Shown here: positions 46,259 through 56,800 of the stretch, in pieces
Layout of the letters: each line of letters starts with the position of its first letter
Numbering within the stretch: the first letter of the stretch is position 1
Assembly: GCA_003991915.1 (NCBI GenBank)
Contig: RQTK01001106.1
Coordinates: 95,764-159,763 of the forward strand
Direction of reading: 5' to 3'
DNA from: Elysia chlorotica
Taxonomy: Eukaryota > Mollusca > Gastropoda > Plakobranchidae
Length of the DNA stretch: 64,000 nt
Program-made: the position numbers and the translations under genes
Notes under the pieces: model-generated
Database searches by the model: none
What the model saw: the letters and a program-made list of their open reading frames with translations, nothing else
What the model was told of the DNA's origin: nothing

Positions 46259-46889
46259 AAGGTAGCCCACTTGCATGGTTTCAGAATTTTTAAAGAAAAT
46301 AATTTGTTTTGATCTACATAATTATAATTTAATTTTAAAAAACTTCCTATAGGTTAAAAATTAAAGTTATTGTTTATTATGTCTACGTTGGCAAAGTTTT
46401 TCTAAAACATATTGGAATTGGATTATAATTTAGAAATATTGCTTTTAGAAAGAAATTCCACTATAAACTTAACATGGCCACTTAATAAATAAGATACGGA
46501 TATCTCAAAGTTACCAATTGATGAAAGGTTTTGAACATAGATGATATTAATGTAACTGCCCTTTTTAACTCTTAGCAGTTACACAAAAATACGGCTAATA
46601 AAACATGATAAGAGATAATTATTTAGATCTTCCAACACTACTGTTCCTGTGAACATAGACTTAATTATGTTGTTTAAAAAAACTTTTATTCACAATTTAA
46701 TTTTGAAGATTTTTCTGTTTTTTTTTTCCCCAAAGGTTGTAGTTAAACTTATTTGAAGTCTGAAACTAGCAAAACTTCTAAGAAACATTTGAATATTCTC
46801 TCTACATTGGCTAAACATCTGACAAGTGAAGACATTTCTGGAGCGCTCTGTGCCAATGACGGCTGATGATCGCGACTCATTGTTGAGCT
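46259..46889. other. AT-rich spacer, nothing recognised
   Basis: No gene or repeat recognised between the two copies of the CT-rich segment. Confidence 0.4.
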
Positions 46890-47215
46890 TGCGTTGAACG
46901 TCTGTCGGACAATGTCTTTATTTTTCGTGTCTGTCTCTCTGTCTCTATCTCTTTGTTTGTTTGCTTTCTATGTTTCTATCTACCTCTTACTGTTTCTATG
47001 TTTTTCTATCTGCCTATCTGTATGTTTGTATTCCGTGCCTCTTTATCCTTTGCTGAACTCCCACTCTCTGTTACTTCAATTTTTTTTACATAACTAAAAA
47101 AAACATTCGCCCCTCCGATGACACTTGTGATTGGGCTTTTAATGGTTATTTTGCGGACGTCCGAGAGATGCCGAAAGATTTGCCGAAAGATTTTGATCTT
47201 CTGTGACGTCCTCAA
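46890..47215. repeat. duplicated CT-rich segment, copy 2, with hairpin
   Basis: Second copy of the 45960 segment. It ends in TTGCGGACGT (47151-47160) paired imperfectly with GACGTCCTCAA (about 47205-47215) across a loop holding GCCGAAAGATT twice. Confidence 0.85.
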
Positions 47216-47374
47216 ACCTGATATACTTACTAGGCGCTTTCTAAATGTATTTTACGTTTACGTACGAATAAAGAAAAGTATTCAATGGTTCAAGAGGTGG
47301 GCAATAAAAATAATAAAGTCTTAAACACACATAAGACAGATCCTTTCTATGTAAGTAGAGATAAATTATATATA

Positions 47375-47388
47375 AGAGAGAGAGAGAG

Positions 47389-47458
<70 letters not shown>
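47375..47458. repeat. (GA)n microsatellite
   Basis: Pure GA tract with a short AAAG interruption. Confidence 0.95.
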
Positions 47459-47461
<3 letters not shown>

Positions 47462-47519
47462 GGCAGACAGACATAGAGGAAAGGGCAGAGAAGGAAAGGC
47501 GCGGGGAAAATGGAGATAA

Positions 47520-47595
47520 TTTATTATAGGCGTATTCGTAAGGCTTTTTTTTCTAAACTTTAAGACGAGTCGTAAGCTTACCACTTACGATCCTC
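47520..47595. repeat. weak foldback of the CGTAAG type
   Basis: CGTATTCGTAAGGCTT... and GACGAGTCGTAAGCTTACCACTTACG recall inner parts of the foldbacks at 30658 and 33931. The pairing is poor. Confidence 0.4.
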
Positions 47596-47774
47596 AGTCT
47601 CTACAAGCAAACGCAAAGCGTGTAAATCGAAAAATATTTTCTATCCCCTACAAAACTAAAATTTGACCATTGAAAAAACATCCATAGTGTTTTCAAACAA
47701 AGTGGAATAATTATTATCGAACTCTTAGAAATCGCATCCCTTACTATGTACTCGGTGTTTATTTGTTTTGTTGC

Positions 47775-47945
47775 TTAGCTTCCAATTTCAGCACTATATA
47801 TGCTATACTTTGGACGAACCTCAAGACTGACGTATGACAATTTTATGTGCTACCACAAACCTGACAGGGCGGGGATACCTGCACTTCTGTCTAAGCGGGT
47901 CACATTATATTCACACGCACCCAACCAGAACCCAACCAGAACCCA
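47775..47945 (-). mobile_element. S1 SINE, 3' part
   Basis: Antisense: ATTTCAGCACTATATATGCT, TTTGGACGAACCTCAAGACT, TTTTATGTGCTACCACAAAC, GACAGGGCGGGGATACC and ACCCAACCAGAACCCAACCA. Confidence 0.75.
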
Positions 47946-48108
47946 TGAACCTTATCTTATATAATTATACGATGTTGTCAGAGAATAGACCTAAATGGTG
48001 CTTAATATAAAAGGAACAATGTTGAATGATATTAACAAAGTTGAAACAATGTGCCTCTAGAGTTTTAGACTCATTATTTCATGGAAGAGAAACGCCTGTA
48101 GGCGCTGT

Positions 48109-48540
48109 CTACTTGCACCAGCTTTCCTTGGGCCATCCACTTGTGGTAGCGAATCGCTCAAACCGAAGTAACCAAGACTCCAGGTCATCCTTTCTGTCCA
48201 CAAAAGCCGGTAATTTAGGCATCTTGAATTTAGAATGCTCTCCTTCATGGACCGATCTTGTGCTGCCTGATGTAAGGTTGTGTTCACTTTGCTGACTTGC
48301 CTGTGCTTGTATCCTTGCCAACTCTAACTGTGTCCTCATTTCCTCCATCTTTAGTTCTTTCTCAGCTTGAAGTTTAGCTTCTCGCTCTTCCCTTAGAAGT
48401 TTAGCTTCTCGCTCTTCCTTTTCCTTCTCAGCTTGGAGTTTGCGCAATTTATCCATTTCCTCAATAATAAATTTTTTCTTTTCATCTCCTCGTAACTGCA
48501 GTTCCTCAGCAAGCTCTTTGATTTCTTGAATGGACGACAT
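48109..48540 (-). pseudogene. gag: LTR-retrotransposon gag, N-terminal fragment
   Basis: Encodes 143 codons from an ATG at 48540. Residues 1-90 are a highly charged Glu/Lys/Arg-rich coiled coil (EKEEREAKLLREEREAKLQ). Residues about 103-140 carry the conserved start of a Gag/SCAN-like capsid domain: MPKLPAFVDRKDDLESWLLR, then a FERFATTSGWP motif. Such polyproteins continue for hundreds of residues into capsid, protease and reverse transcriptase. Here the frame stops just after the Trp of the capsid motif, and nothing recognisable follows, so the element is truncated near 48109. The upstream leader, primer-binding site and LTR (48541-49003) are in the correct order and strand, which supports the call. 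By family this belongs to Ty3/gypsy-like elements; the pol that would prove it is absent. Confidence 0.8.
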
Positions 48541-48800
48541 TATGGAGCTTTAACAGCTGAGGGTGCTATTACTGCTATATAAAGAAAGAGACGCTTCGAA
48601 TACTGGCGCAAGAGCACACGACACAGTTTACGCAGAACACACTGACTCTAGATCTAACTTTAGATCTGATAAATTAGGCAAGCGAAACGCGTGTACCAGA
48701 TATTAGCCGACGAAGGTTGGTAATCTAGACCTAGCTCTACGCTGAACTAATCTAGATCTCTAGATCTATAATTCTTCGATGCGCCGAACTTGTAGATTCG
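48541..48800 (-). other. LTR-element leader between primer site and gag
   Basis: About 260 untranslated bases containing repeated AGATCT/TCTAGA phrases. On the minus strand the leader runs from the primer-binding site to the gag ATG. Confidence 0.7.
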
Positions 48801-48818
48801 ATCCCGGACGAGCCCCCA
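48801..48818 (-). other. tRNA-Pro primer-binding site
   Basis: On the minus strand these bases read TGGGGGCTCGTCCGGGAT, the 18-base complement of the 3' end of tRNA-Pro, the same primer site known from murine-type gammaretroviruses. It lies one base after the putative LTR end. Confidence 0.88.
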
Positions 48819-48819
48819 G

Positions 48820-49003
48820 TGTAACAGATTTACTGGTGAGGTGGTAATCTGTTAAGATTTGTCCTTGCTGAAGAGGCTAATAATTGCTTCTCTCTCTAAG
48901 TGGTGTGAACTTCTGACCATATGGGCAACATCTTGTGTCACGTTTCTTGGTGTTCAATTAATTTATTTTCTTTTGTTGGCGTTCCTGAAATTCAATTTCA
49001 ACA
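48820..49003 (-). mobile_element. putative 5' LTR of the gag-bearing element
   Basis: On the minus strand the interval begins TGTTGAAATTGAATTTC and ends AATCTGTTACA, giving TG...CA termini one base before the primer site. An AATAAA lies inside it (rc near 48960). The inner end is well fixed by the primer site. The outer end at 49003 is inferred from the TG, since no second LTR is present for comparison. Confidence 0.55.
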
Positions 49004-49244
49004 TGCGGTATTCATTAGGGTTTTTCATTAACCATTTTTGCCCATCCTTGATTTATAAGAGACAGTGGAAAATTGCCATCCTCTGTAGAGGAAAGTGTGA
49101 CAATATTTTTCCTGATACCGTTTAGCAGCGTCAGATAATTTGATTAATTTCGGGTTTTTGTATTGGCATATTTGCTCTCTATAATTAGCTTTATTTTTCC
49201 CACATTCCATCTGATGCTGTGGGTAACGAAACAAACTTGAGGAG

Positions 49245-49261
49245 GGGGGAGAGAGGGAGAG

Positions 49262-49326
<65 letters not shown>

Positions 49327-49358
49327 TGTAGAGAGACTGGGAGAGAAAGAGAGAGAGT

Positions 49359-49412
<54 letters not shown>

Positions 49413-49560
49413 TAAAGAGATAAAGAGAGAGAGACATGTAGAGAGACAGAGAGAGAGAAAGAGAGAGAGACATGTAGAGAGACTGAGAGAGAAACAAACA
49501 GAGACAATGACAGAAATAGAAACCGACAAAGAAAAATAGAGAGACACGGAGACACGTTTA
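49245..49560. repeat. (GA)n compound microsatellite with GACATGTA interruptions
   Basis: About 315 bases of GA with AAAG breaks. The phrase GAGAGACATGTAGAGAGAC occurs three times (about 49319, 49431, 49467), so a ~40-110-base higher-order unit has been copied. Bases 49004-49244 show nothing. Confidence 0.9.
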
Positions 49561-50504
49561 GGGAGAACGCGGGGAGAGACAGAAGTGAAATGTGTTGTTT
49601 GAAAATTTTTAATGGAATTCTTAGAAATAAAAATACTTGTTTATTCTACTTATGATAATTATTTTCTTAATGACCAGCCTTTATGACTGTATAGGCTTAG
49701 AAAGGCATGATTTTCAAAAAGTTTCTTTTTAAAAGTAAAAAGGTTTTAATATAATATAAGTATTAATTTTCAAATTTGTATCGTTGCTTTTGTTACTCTC
49801 ATGTTAGCCAGACTATCTCTCTTTCTTTCTTTCTCTCTATCTATTTATCTCTCCGTCTATCTATCTATCTCTTGAAGACTATTTGTCTTTCTGTCTCTCT
49901 TCCTCTGTATTTTTCCCTCTCTGCCATTCTGTTCCTCCCTATGTCTGTCTTCCTTTCTATCTTTATTGATGGGGAGCTAAAGAACAGAGAGTCATTCCTT
50001 TAGACTCTAAGAGGGTCGGACCTCACCCAGGTCATGACTCCCGTGTGTCTCTCTGTCATCTGTTTCTTTTTTTATCTGATTTTTCTTCGAATTCTTATTC
50101 TTTGATATGCTGTTCTGATTAAACTGTATCTGACACATGTTGACTTCTCTTTAAAAAAAAACTAGCAATGCTTTTGTTTATATTTGTGTTCATGAAACAC
50201 GTTTTTAATTTTTTTTTCTTTAAAACACAAAAAGTCTGAAATCCATTATATATTCAGCAGGGATTCCTAAATGCGCTGAAATCAAATCCAAACTGTTGTT
50301 TCAACAACAATATTTTTTATTTCGTATTGTTATGTTCGCCTTGTGGGTTGAAAACTTTTCCCATGAGCTTACGCTCAATTTTAATATGGCCCCAGGCATA
50401 AATATTATATGTGGAAAAAACGCGAGTTCGTCCGTCTGCGTTGGTTTGAGTTTTTTTTTTCATTTTGTTTGAATTTGTCTAACGTCTTTTTGCTTGCTTG
50501 TTGT
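49561..50504. other. spacer with CT-rich tract
   Basis: Degenerate TCTC/TCTA tract at 49814-49960. The rest is AT-rich and unrecognised. Confidence 0.5.
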
Positions 50505-50742
50505 TGCTCAGCGTCCAACATCAGCACTTGTGGACGGATGCCAAGATGTACTTCTGACAAATGTACGTATTGCCAAAAAAAAGACAGGGCGGAGATATCA
50601 AGACTCTGCTGGTCACATTTTACTAACACCGACCCAAACTTTAGGCGGTTAAATTGGAAATCAAATTTTTTTTTGTACCGATCATGAGTTTTGAATCGCA
50701 CAGCTTCCATTTGGGAGACCAACGCTTTACCATTTCGTCTGC
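50505..50742 (-). mobile_element. S1 SINE, near full length
   Basis: Antisense: CAGCGTCCAACATCAGCACT, TGTGGACGGATGCCAAGATG, CTGGTCACATTTTACTAACA, CCGACCCAAAC. The head read on the minus strand is GACGAAATGGTAAAGCGTTG, then GGTCTCCCAAATGG. Confidence 0.75.
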
Positions 50743-52254
50743 ATTTTTTAAATTTTTCAGTTCTGATCTTTCACTAATGTCCTCAAACTGGACCTAGTAT
50801 GTTTTGCCGTTAAACTTTCAGACTCTATGCTGTTCACTGTGACAAAAGCACCACAGCATTCTATAAAATTAAATTTAATCTATTTTAATGTCACATGACG
50901 CATATACATTATGAACGATGTTTTAAAATTTTCCCTGATGTCTCATAGGTTTTTGAGCGTTCATATTTTAAAACTAATTTGTGAGACATTATAATTAAGT
51001 AATAGGAATGTCGAACAAATTTCCACAATGCAATTAAGTATGGAAATATGAAGACTTCTAAATTATTTAAACTGGTCTTTAAAAACGCCCAGACGACATT
51101 TCACTGCATGATTTCACAATGAAAAAAATGTAAAGTGGGTATGAATCTGATCATGACGTCTACACATGGTGCAAAAATAAAACTTAATTGGAACTGTAGA
51201 CAGAATCACTTCAGTTCTGTTTTTATTTCATCATCTAATTTAATTCCAGAAAATTTAATGTTCGCTTGATATTTAAATTTTTAGACAATAAAAACAGAGC
51301 GAGTTTTCAGGGAGAATGAAATAAGAGTGGGCTATATAAATATATATAAAAATATAGAGGGGAAACTGGATGAAGAGAAGCAACAGATATAGTAGACAAA
51401 AAGAAAAAAAAAACAAGTCAAAACATAGGTATAAAAAATAAAAAAAAACAAAGAGGCCGAGATATTTTTCAAAAGAGTATAAACAGCTCCGCAAAGTTCT
51501 AATATTTTAAGGAATGTTTTTTTGTTTGTTATTGTAACTGACGCACATAAATTTTGACGACATAAAAAGGACATCTATTCTCTCTTTCATTGATGGGATT
51601 CCCGAAAGTCATCGTTGCCAACAACTGTTGCTGTCTTTGTTAATTATGTATCTGTTGAAATGCAGTTTCGACATTAGGAATTTAAGATTACATTAAGATA
51701 TGTAATTAATTAAGTTTTCCTCTGTGAGTGGATTTTTGCTGTGCTAATTATAAGGTTAATAGAAGGAATGATCATTATTTAAAAAAAATAATTCTGAGCG
51801 CACTAGGTTAATTGGATTTTGTTTCTAAAATTTTAAAGGTATTTTGTCTTCTTTTAGTTTTGAACTAAAGGCAAAATCCAGATAAAGGTTTCCACATGTT
51901 TTTGCTTTAGAATAGTGTATTCCAACAACACGTAGTTGGTAATGTGTCAAATAAAGAAATCAAAGTATTTGTACTCGTTCATATAAACAATTACTCTTCA
52001 ACTGGACTAATCAAATTTTGTGTTAGAAGTCATTTTTCTCACACTTAGCCTTAAGGTATCTGGTGACTTGGTTGATTTCATTGTCTCTTAGCATTATGAT
52101 TATATTAACCGCGGTTAATTTTTGTAACTGGATTTGTTGAAATAGATCAATCTTTTATTATCTTCTCTCCGGTGACAACACGTTTATAGCTCGAAGCTGC
52201 TGCAGATGTAAGAAGGCGTTCTCTCTATCACCACAAACTCTTACTCTTTCTCTA
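50743..52254. other. AT-rich spacer, nothing recognised
   Basis: Contains a palindrome TTAACCGCGGTTAA at about 52107-52120. No gene, RNA or dispersed repeat was recognised. Confidence 0.4.
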
Positions 52255-52257
52255 TTC

Positions 52258-52270
52258 CATAGACAGAGAA

Positions 52271-52313
<43 letters not shown>

Positions 52314-52326
52314 GCGAAAGAGAGGT

Positions 52327-52365
<39 letters not shown>

Positions 52366-52490
52366 TTGTGGCATAGAGGTGGAGAGAGAGAGCGAGCGAA
52401 GCCCACTCTTTCTTGAACAATGCCCTCTCTCTCTTACTCTCTCTCTTACTCTCTCTCTCTCTCTCCCTATCTCTCTCTCCTTGACTTAAA
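52258..52490. repeat. (GA)n then (CT)n tracts
   Basis: GA tract 52262-52400 followed, after about 25 bases, by CT tract 52424-52480. The two could pair as an inverted simple repeat. Confidence 0.9.
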
Positions 52491-52529
52491 GGTTCCCCTA
52501 GGGGATCTTATACAACATCTTAATTCTCC

Positions 52530-52815
52530 CTACCACCAGGCCAGCACACAGCCAGACGACCAATGGATGCTCACATAACCACCAAGACCAAATATCAGGG
52601 CTGACCGACTGGTCTCAACCTTTCGGAGATTTCTATAGATAGAAAAATACAAATACTGAGAGAAAGCGAAATAGAGATAGAAGAGGGAGGGATGGAAGAG
52701 TTCTCGGCTTAACCCATAGATCTATGGCTTAACCAAATCTCACTGAGATTACACGATTTTCCAACTGTATTTCCTGCGGCTCTTGGGAATACAAACACCT
52801 GCCAACTTTATAAAC
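52530..52815 (-). repeat. dispersed repeat R3, second copy
   Basis: Reverse-complement match to 25225-25470, interrupted by an A/G-rich insertion near 52640-52700. Confidence 0.7.
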
Positions 52816-52854
52816 CGTTAATTTTCAGATTGAGTTTTTTTTTTTTTTATAGCT

Positions 52855-52925
52855 TAGCTTACAACGTCAGCACCTTAAAATAGGCTATAATTATTGTGGA
52901 CGACTCCCAAGACTGTGGCTCTTGA
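52855..52925 (-). mobile_element. S1 SINE tail fragment
   Basis: AGCTTACAACGTCAGCACCT, TAGGCTATAATTATTGTGGA and CGACTCCCAAGACT. Only the SINE 3' end is present. Confidence 0.6.
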
Positions 52926-53220
52926 AGAAGGAACAAAAAACACACCTGTGAATTTAATAATCAGTCAAAGTGCAAAATAAAAATAATGTGTCCACAAATT
53001 TTTGATTGACGTCTTTTCAACAGGTTTATATCTTGTGCAAAATGTAATGAAAGAACACTTAATTATCAATATAGAACTCTGGTACGTTCTTCTACGTATC
53101 CTCTGCCCCTGTCCCTCACTTTGTCATTTCCTTAACCTCCTTATCTATGTATCCGTTGCACTCCCACTATTTTTTCCTTTATTTTGTTCTCCATCCTCCT
53201 CCTTCTCACTTGTCCACACA
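52926..53220. other. spacer
   Basis: Nothing recognised. The last 100 bases are CT-rich. Confidence 0.4.
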
Positions 53221-53222
53221 CA

Positions 53223-53275
<53 letters not shown>

Positions 53276-53660
53276 TTACTCTTTTAGGTATTATAGTTTT
53301 GTCCATCCTTCTATTCATCCGTACAATAATCCTGACAATAAACAAACCCTAGGTAGAAGAAACAGTACTAACACATTTTTAACCGATCCTGGTTTTCGAA
53401 CCGCAGACCTTCTGAGTGGGAGACCAACGCTCTCTGTATGTGTCACTCTTTATCCTTTCTCTCTCTCTCTCTCTCTCTCCATATCTCTCTCTGTCTCTCT
53501 CTGTATCTCTCTCTTTTTTTCTCTCTATCTGTATATGTCTCTCTTTCTCTGTTTCTTTGTATCTGTATATGTTTCTCTTTCCCTCGCCTCTCTCTCTTTC
53601 TTTCTCTTTATATGTTTATTGTATTTTTCTTTGTCTTCATATCTCTTGTGTGTTTCAATT
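53221..53660. repeat. (CT)n tracts around a SINE-head fragment
   Basis: Pure (CT)n at 53225-53268 and a TCTC/TCTG tract at 53452-53620. Between them, at 53385-53437, the minus strand reads AGAGCGTTGGTCTCCCACTC, then GCGGTTCGAAAACC, a tRNA-like box A/box B pair without a SINE body. Confidence 0.8.
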
Positions 53661-54335
53661 TCTTCCTCTCGGTCTCACGTCTCCTAGATTAGCCTGAGGG
53701 GTTTTAACGGCGATGTGTGGACTGCTTAGCCCCAACAGTGGTGTTAGTGATTTGTGAGTGACATCGAGTAAACATGAACACGTTCAGTACACTATAACAC
53801 TAATACTTGTTTGATCACGCATCAAATCATGACTTTTTCAACAAGGCATAATGGAGATTTATGTTTTCGAAATGTCCGACTTAATCGAATCCCAATAGTC
53901 GCCTGAAGAAAAATGGAAAGAAAAAAATCACATTATAAACATACATTCTAGTTCTACCTTATTTCACAGTACTTTTGTTTTATTCCATTCTCTCTCATTC
54001 CCTTCGTTCATGTTGTATGTCGGTACATGTCATTTAAATTTCTTTTTTTTATTCCTAAGTTGGTTTAGGCATTTGACGTTTTCACACGTCAACACAAAGT
54101 ACATGTTATTACAATTGTTAATCTTATCTCTAAATATAGCAACTGCAACTGGCTTACAAAACTAATATAGTCGTTAGTTTCACTATTGATTTGTTCTTTG
54201 GCTACTGTCTATGTGCTTTTCATCAATTAAATCAGACAGTTTCTAGTATATTAAAAAAGGTACCGATTGAATTGGAACATGTGCATTTAATTTACTGTGC
54301 GTTCATTTCCTTGACAAAATGTTAATGTTTCTTTA
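53661..54335. other. spacer, nothing recognised
   Basis: ACGTCTCCTAGATTAGCCTG at 53677 belongs to the short repeat noted at 37966. Otherwise nothing was recognised. Confidence 0.4.
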
Positions 54336-54339
54336 GAGA

Positions 54340-54536
54340 GAGAAAAAGACAAAGAAGGAAAGATGATGAATTTGTCATTGTTATCTTTTTGAATAGAAGT
54401 TGAACCTGCGCTGCTAAGAGTGCAAGAGACAACGTATGGAGTTAGAGAATGAATGTCTTCTCAGGTAGGGATTGGAGTAGAGGGATGTCGCAAGAGGTCG
54501 CCAGAGATGGATAGAGGAACGTGCGTCAGGTGGAGA

Positions 54537-54589
<53 letters not shown>

Positions 54590-54960
54590 TAGAGAGAGAG
54601 AGACAGACAGACAAATAGACAACGCATGGAATTAGAGAATCAATGTACCCTCAGGTAGGGTTTGCAGTAGAGGGATGTCTCCAGAGGTCGTGAGAGAGGG
54701 AGAGAGAGGTAAAAAAAAAAGAGAAAGAGAGAGACGGAGAGAGATAGAGAGATAAACGGAGAGAGAGGGAGAGATAGAGAGAAAGAGGCAAAGAAGGAAA
54801 GACGACGAATTTCTCATTGTTATCTTTTTAAAGAGGATCTGAACCTGCGCTGCTAAGAGTGCAAGAGAGAATGGGGCCAGAAAATCCCTGTGCCCTGAAG
54901 CAAGGATTGAAGTAGAGCGATGTCGCCAGAGGTGGATGGAGGAACGGTGTGACAATCAAA
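54340..54960. repeat. tandem repeat with interspersed GA tracts
   Basis: GAAGGAAAGATGATGAATTT, GTCATTGTTATCTTTTTGAA, ACCTGCGCTGCTAAGAGTGC, CAGGTAGGGATTGGAGTAGA and GGATGTCGCAAGAGG recur near 54790-54930, with a shortened copy at 54620-54690. GA tracts (54540-54606, 54690-54790) separate the copies. Confidence 0.85.
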
Positions 54961-55317
54961 AGCATCTTTTTTATCCAAGAGAAAGTGAAAAATAGGGAGA
55001 GGGAGAGAAAGAGAGATGGAGAGAGAGTGGGAGGGCTGTGAAGGGGTAGAGACAGACATAGATATATATCGCTAGAGGTTTTCAGCGGAACGATGCTGGA
55101 TTCAAAAGCAGGGTTGTATGTCCGAGAAAGAGAGAGAGACCAAAATACAGAAATACCGAGAGTTCGAGCGAGACAAGGAGACAAACTAACAGATAGCAGA
55201 CAGAGAAAATGACAGACAAACAGACAGAAAAACAGACAGGCAGATCGACAGACAGTCATAGGGAATGGGGGCATAGAAGGAGAGAGACGGAGAGGAATGG
55301 ATAGAGAGAATGATCGC
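54961..55317. repeat. degenerate GA/GACA-rich tract
   Basis: Purine-rich with GACAGACA units. CGGAACGATGCTGGATTCAA near 55086 may be a decayed relative of the neighbouring tandem units. Confidence 0.7.
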
Positions 55318-55705
55318 GAAAAACGACTAACGGAACGATAAGGCAATTCAAACTTGCAATTATTTTACAAGAAAATTAATGGGCTGCGGTTGTTACAGAA
55401 TGCGTTAACATGGTGTGTCTGATTTGGTGCCAGATTTGAGAAGAGAGAGAGACAGAGAGACAGATAGGAATAGAGATGCTGTAATTGAGAGAAAGAAACT
55501 GAGAGAGAGAGAGAGAGAGAGATTGCGAAAAGCGGCTATAGGAACGATAAGGCACTTCCACCTTGCTTTAATTTTAAAAGAAAATTAATGCGCTGTCGTT
55601 GTTACATATTGCGTTAACATGGTGAGTCTGATTTGGTGCCAGATTGGAAAAGAGAGAGACAGAGAGAGATGGAGGTGTTGTAATTGAGAGAAAGAAACAT
55701 GAAAA
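55318..55705. repeat. ~210-base tandem repeat, two units
   Basis: GGAACGATAAGGCAATTCAA, AAGAAAATTAATGGGCTGCG, GCGTTAACATGGTGTGTCTG, ATTTGGTGCCAGATTTGAGA and TGTAATTGAGAGAAAGAAAC appear at about 55331-55505 and again at 55541-55697, with GA tracts attached to each. Confidence 0.9.
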
Positions 55706-55850
55706 TAGAGTGTGATAGAGAAACAGATTAATAGAGAAAAGAAGGGATTAGTAATGAGTATAGAGATAGGGAGTTGATAGAAAAGAAATGAAGAGAGATA
55801 GAGGGACAGGGGTAGAAAAAAAGAGAAAGAGAGAGGGAGAGAGAGAGATA

Positions 55851-55903
<53 letters not shown>

Positions 55904-55905
55904 GA
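55706..55905. repeat. GA-rich microsatellite
   Basis: Degenerate GA/GATA then pure (GA)n at 55855-55900. Confidence 0.9.
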
Positions 55906-56574
55906 TGAAAGAGCTAGGATAAACCACGAAAGTGGATACGTTTTCGATTGGAATTCATCACAATCTGATGATGACTCATGGCAAACGCTCAACCGAGTAT
56001 AATTATTATTTTTGTCGCCTGTAAAAATGATGCGTCCGTTTCCATGATGCTTAATGATCCATTTCTCCTGTCCACCGAATTTTTTTTTATGTCAGAGAAC
56101 TAACAAGGCTGCTCAGTGCAGTGTTAAAATCGAGTGTTAAAACCAGGAACTACAGGACATTTCACCACGCCTTCACGTTTGTGTTAGCTTTAACTACAAT
56201 TATTTCGTAATTACAAAAAGAGTTATATTTTATATTGTGTGTCTTTAGATAATGTACAATGTTTTCATATTTCAACAAAATGTTGGGCGTGTACGCCTGA
56301 AATGGTTTTGTGGCGTTTTATGGAGGCTTGGAGGAATTAAAATTGAATGAATGATAGGTTGATATTGTGGCCGGTTCTAGTATGATGGGAATAATTATTT
56401 GTCTTTGAGAGATTTAAGTGATTAAACAAATATAGCACAACGTTAAGGCAAGCTTACGACGGGTCATAATATATGCAAATAAAAAAAGGTTAACTACCAT
56501 AACTTTCTTTTTAGGATCCCTGATCTTAATTGGACATTTTACTAATTAAGCATCAGCAGCATAGTCTAGTTTTT
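55906..56574. other. spacer with partial foldback relic
   Basis: CACAACGTTAAGGCAAGCTT, ACGACGGGTCATAA at about 56437-56470 resembles one arm of the ACAACGT foldback family. No gene was recognised. Confidence 0.45.
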
Positions 56575-56800
56575 TTAAACATTAGGAAGATCTCCCCGCT
56601 TTATAGTACCTGTGAACTAAAAAATATATTAAATGAAAGTTAAGTTTGTTCTACCAAAACTCAGCAAGATGGTTTATCGTACGGTATAATCAACCTACTG
56701 AATGAGGGGGGCGTTATCCACTGAAATGACTTTTGAAGAAGAAAATTAAAGTCCAGGCTTGCCTATGGATCTTAACATCAAAATTAAGGCTTGAAAATGT
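56575..56800 (+). repeat. left arm of a large inverted pair
   Basis: GAAGATCTCCCCGCTTTATA, AAATGAAAGTTAAGTTTGTT, CTCAGCAAGATGGTTTATCG, TATAATCAACCTACTGAATG, and an R4-like end (GAAATGACTTTTGAAGAAGA, AGGCTTGCCTATGGATCTTA) are mirrored by 58090-58320. Confidence 0.85.

Noticed and set aside
49028..49555. Long Ser/Leu-rich frames, and the many similar ones at other CT/GA tracts (e.g. 2.3, 6.1, 17.9, 53.4 and 54.9 kb)
   Set aside because: They are translations of dinucleotide or tetranucleotide repeats, open in several frames at once, with no unique domain.
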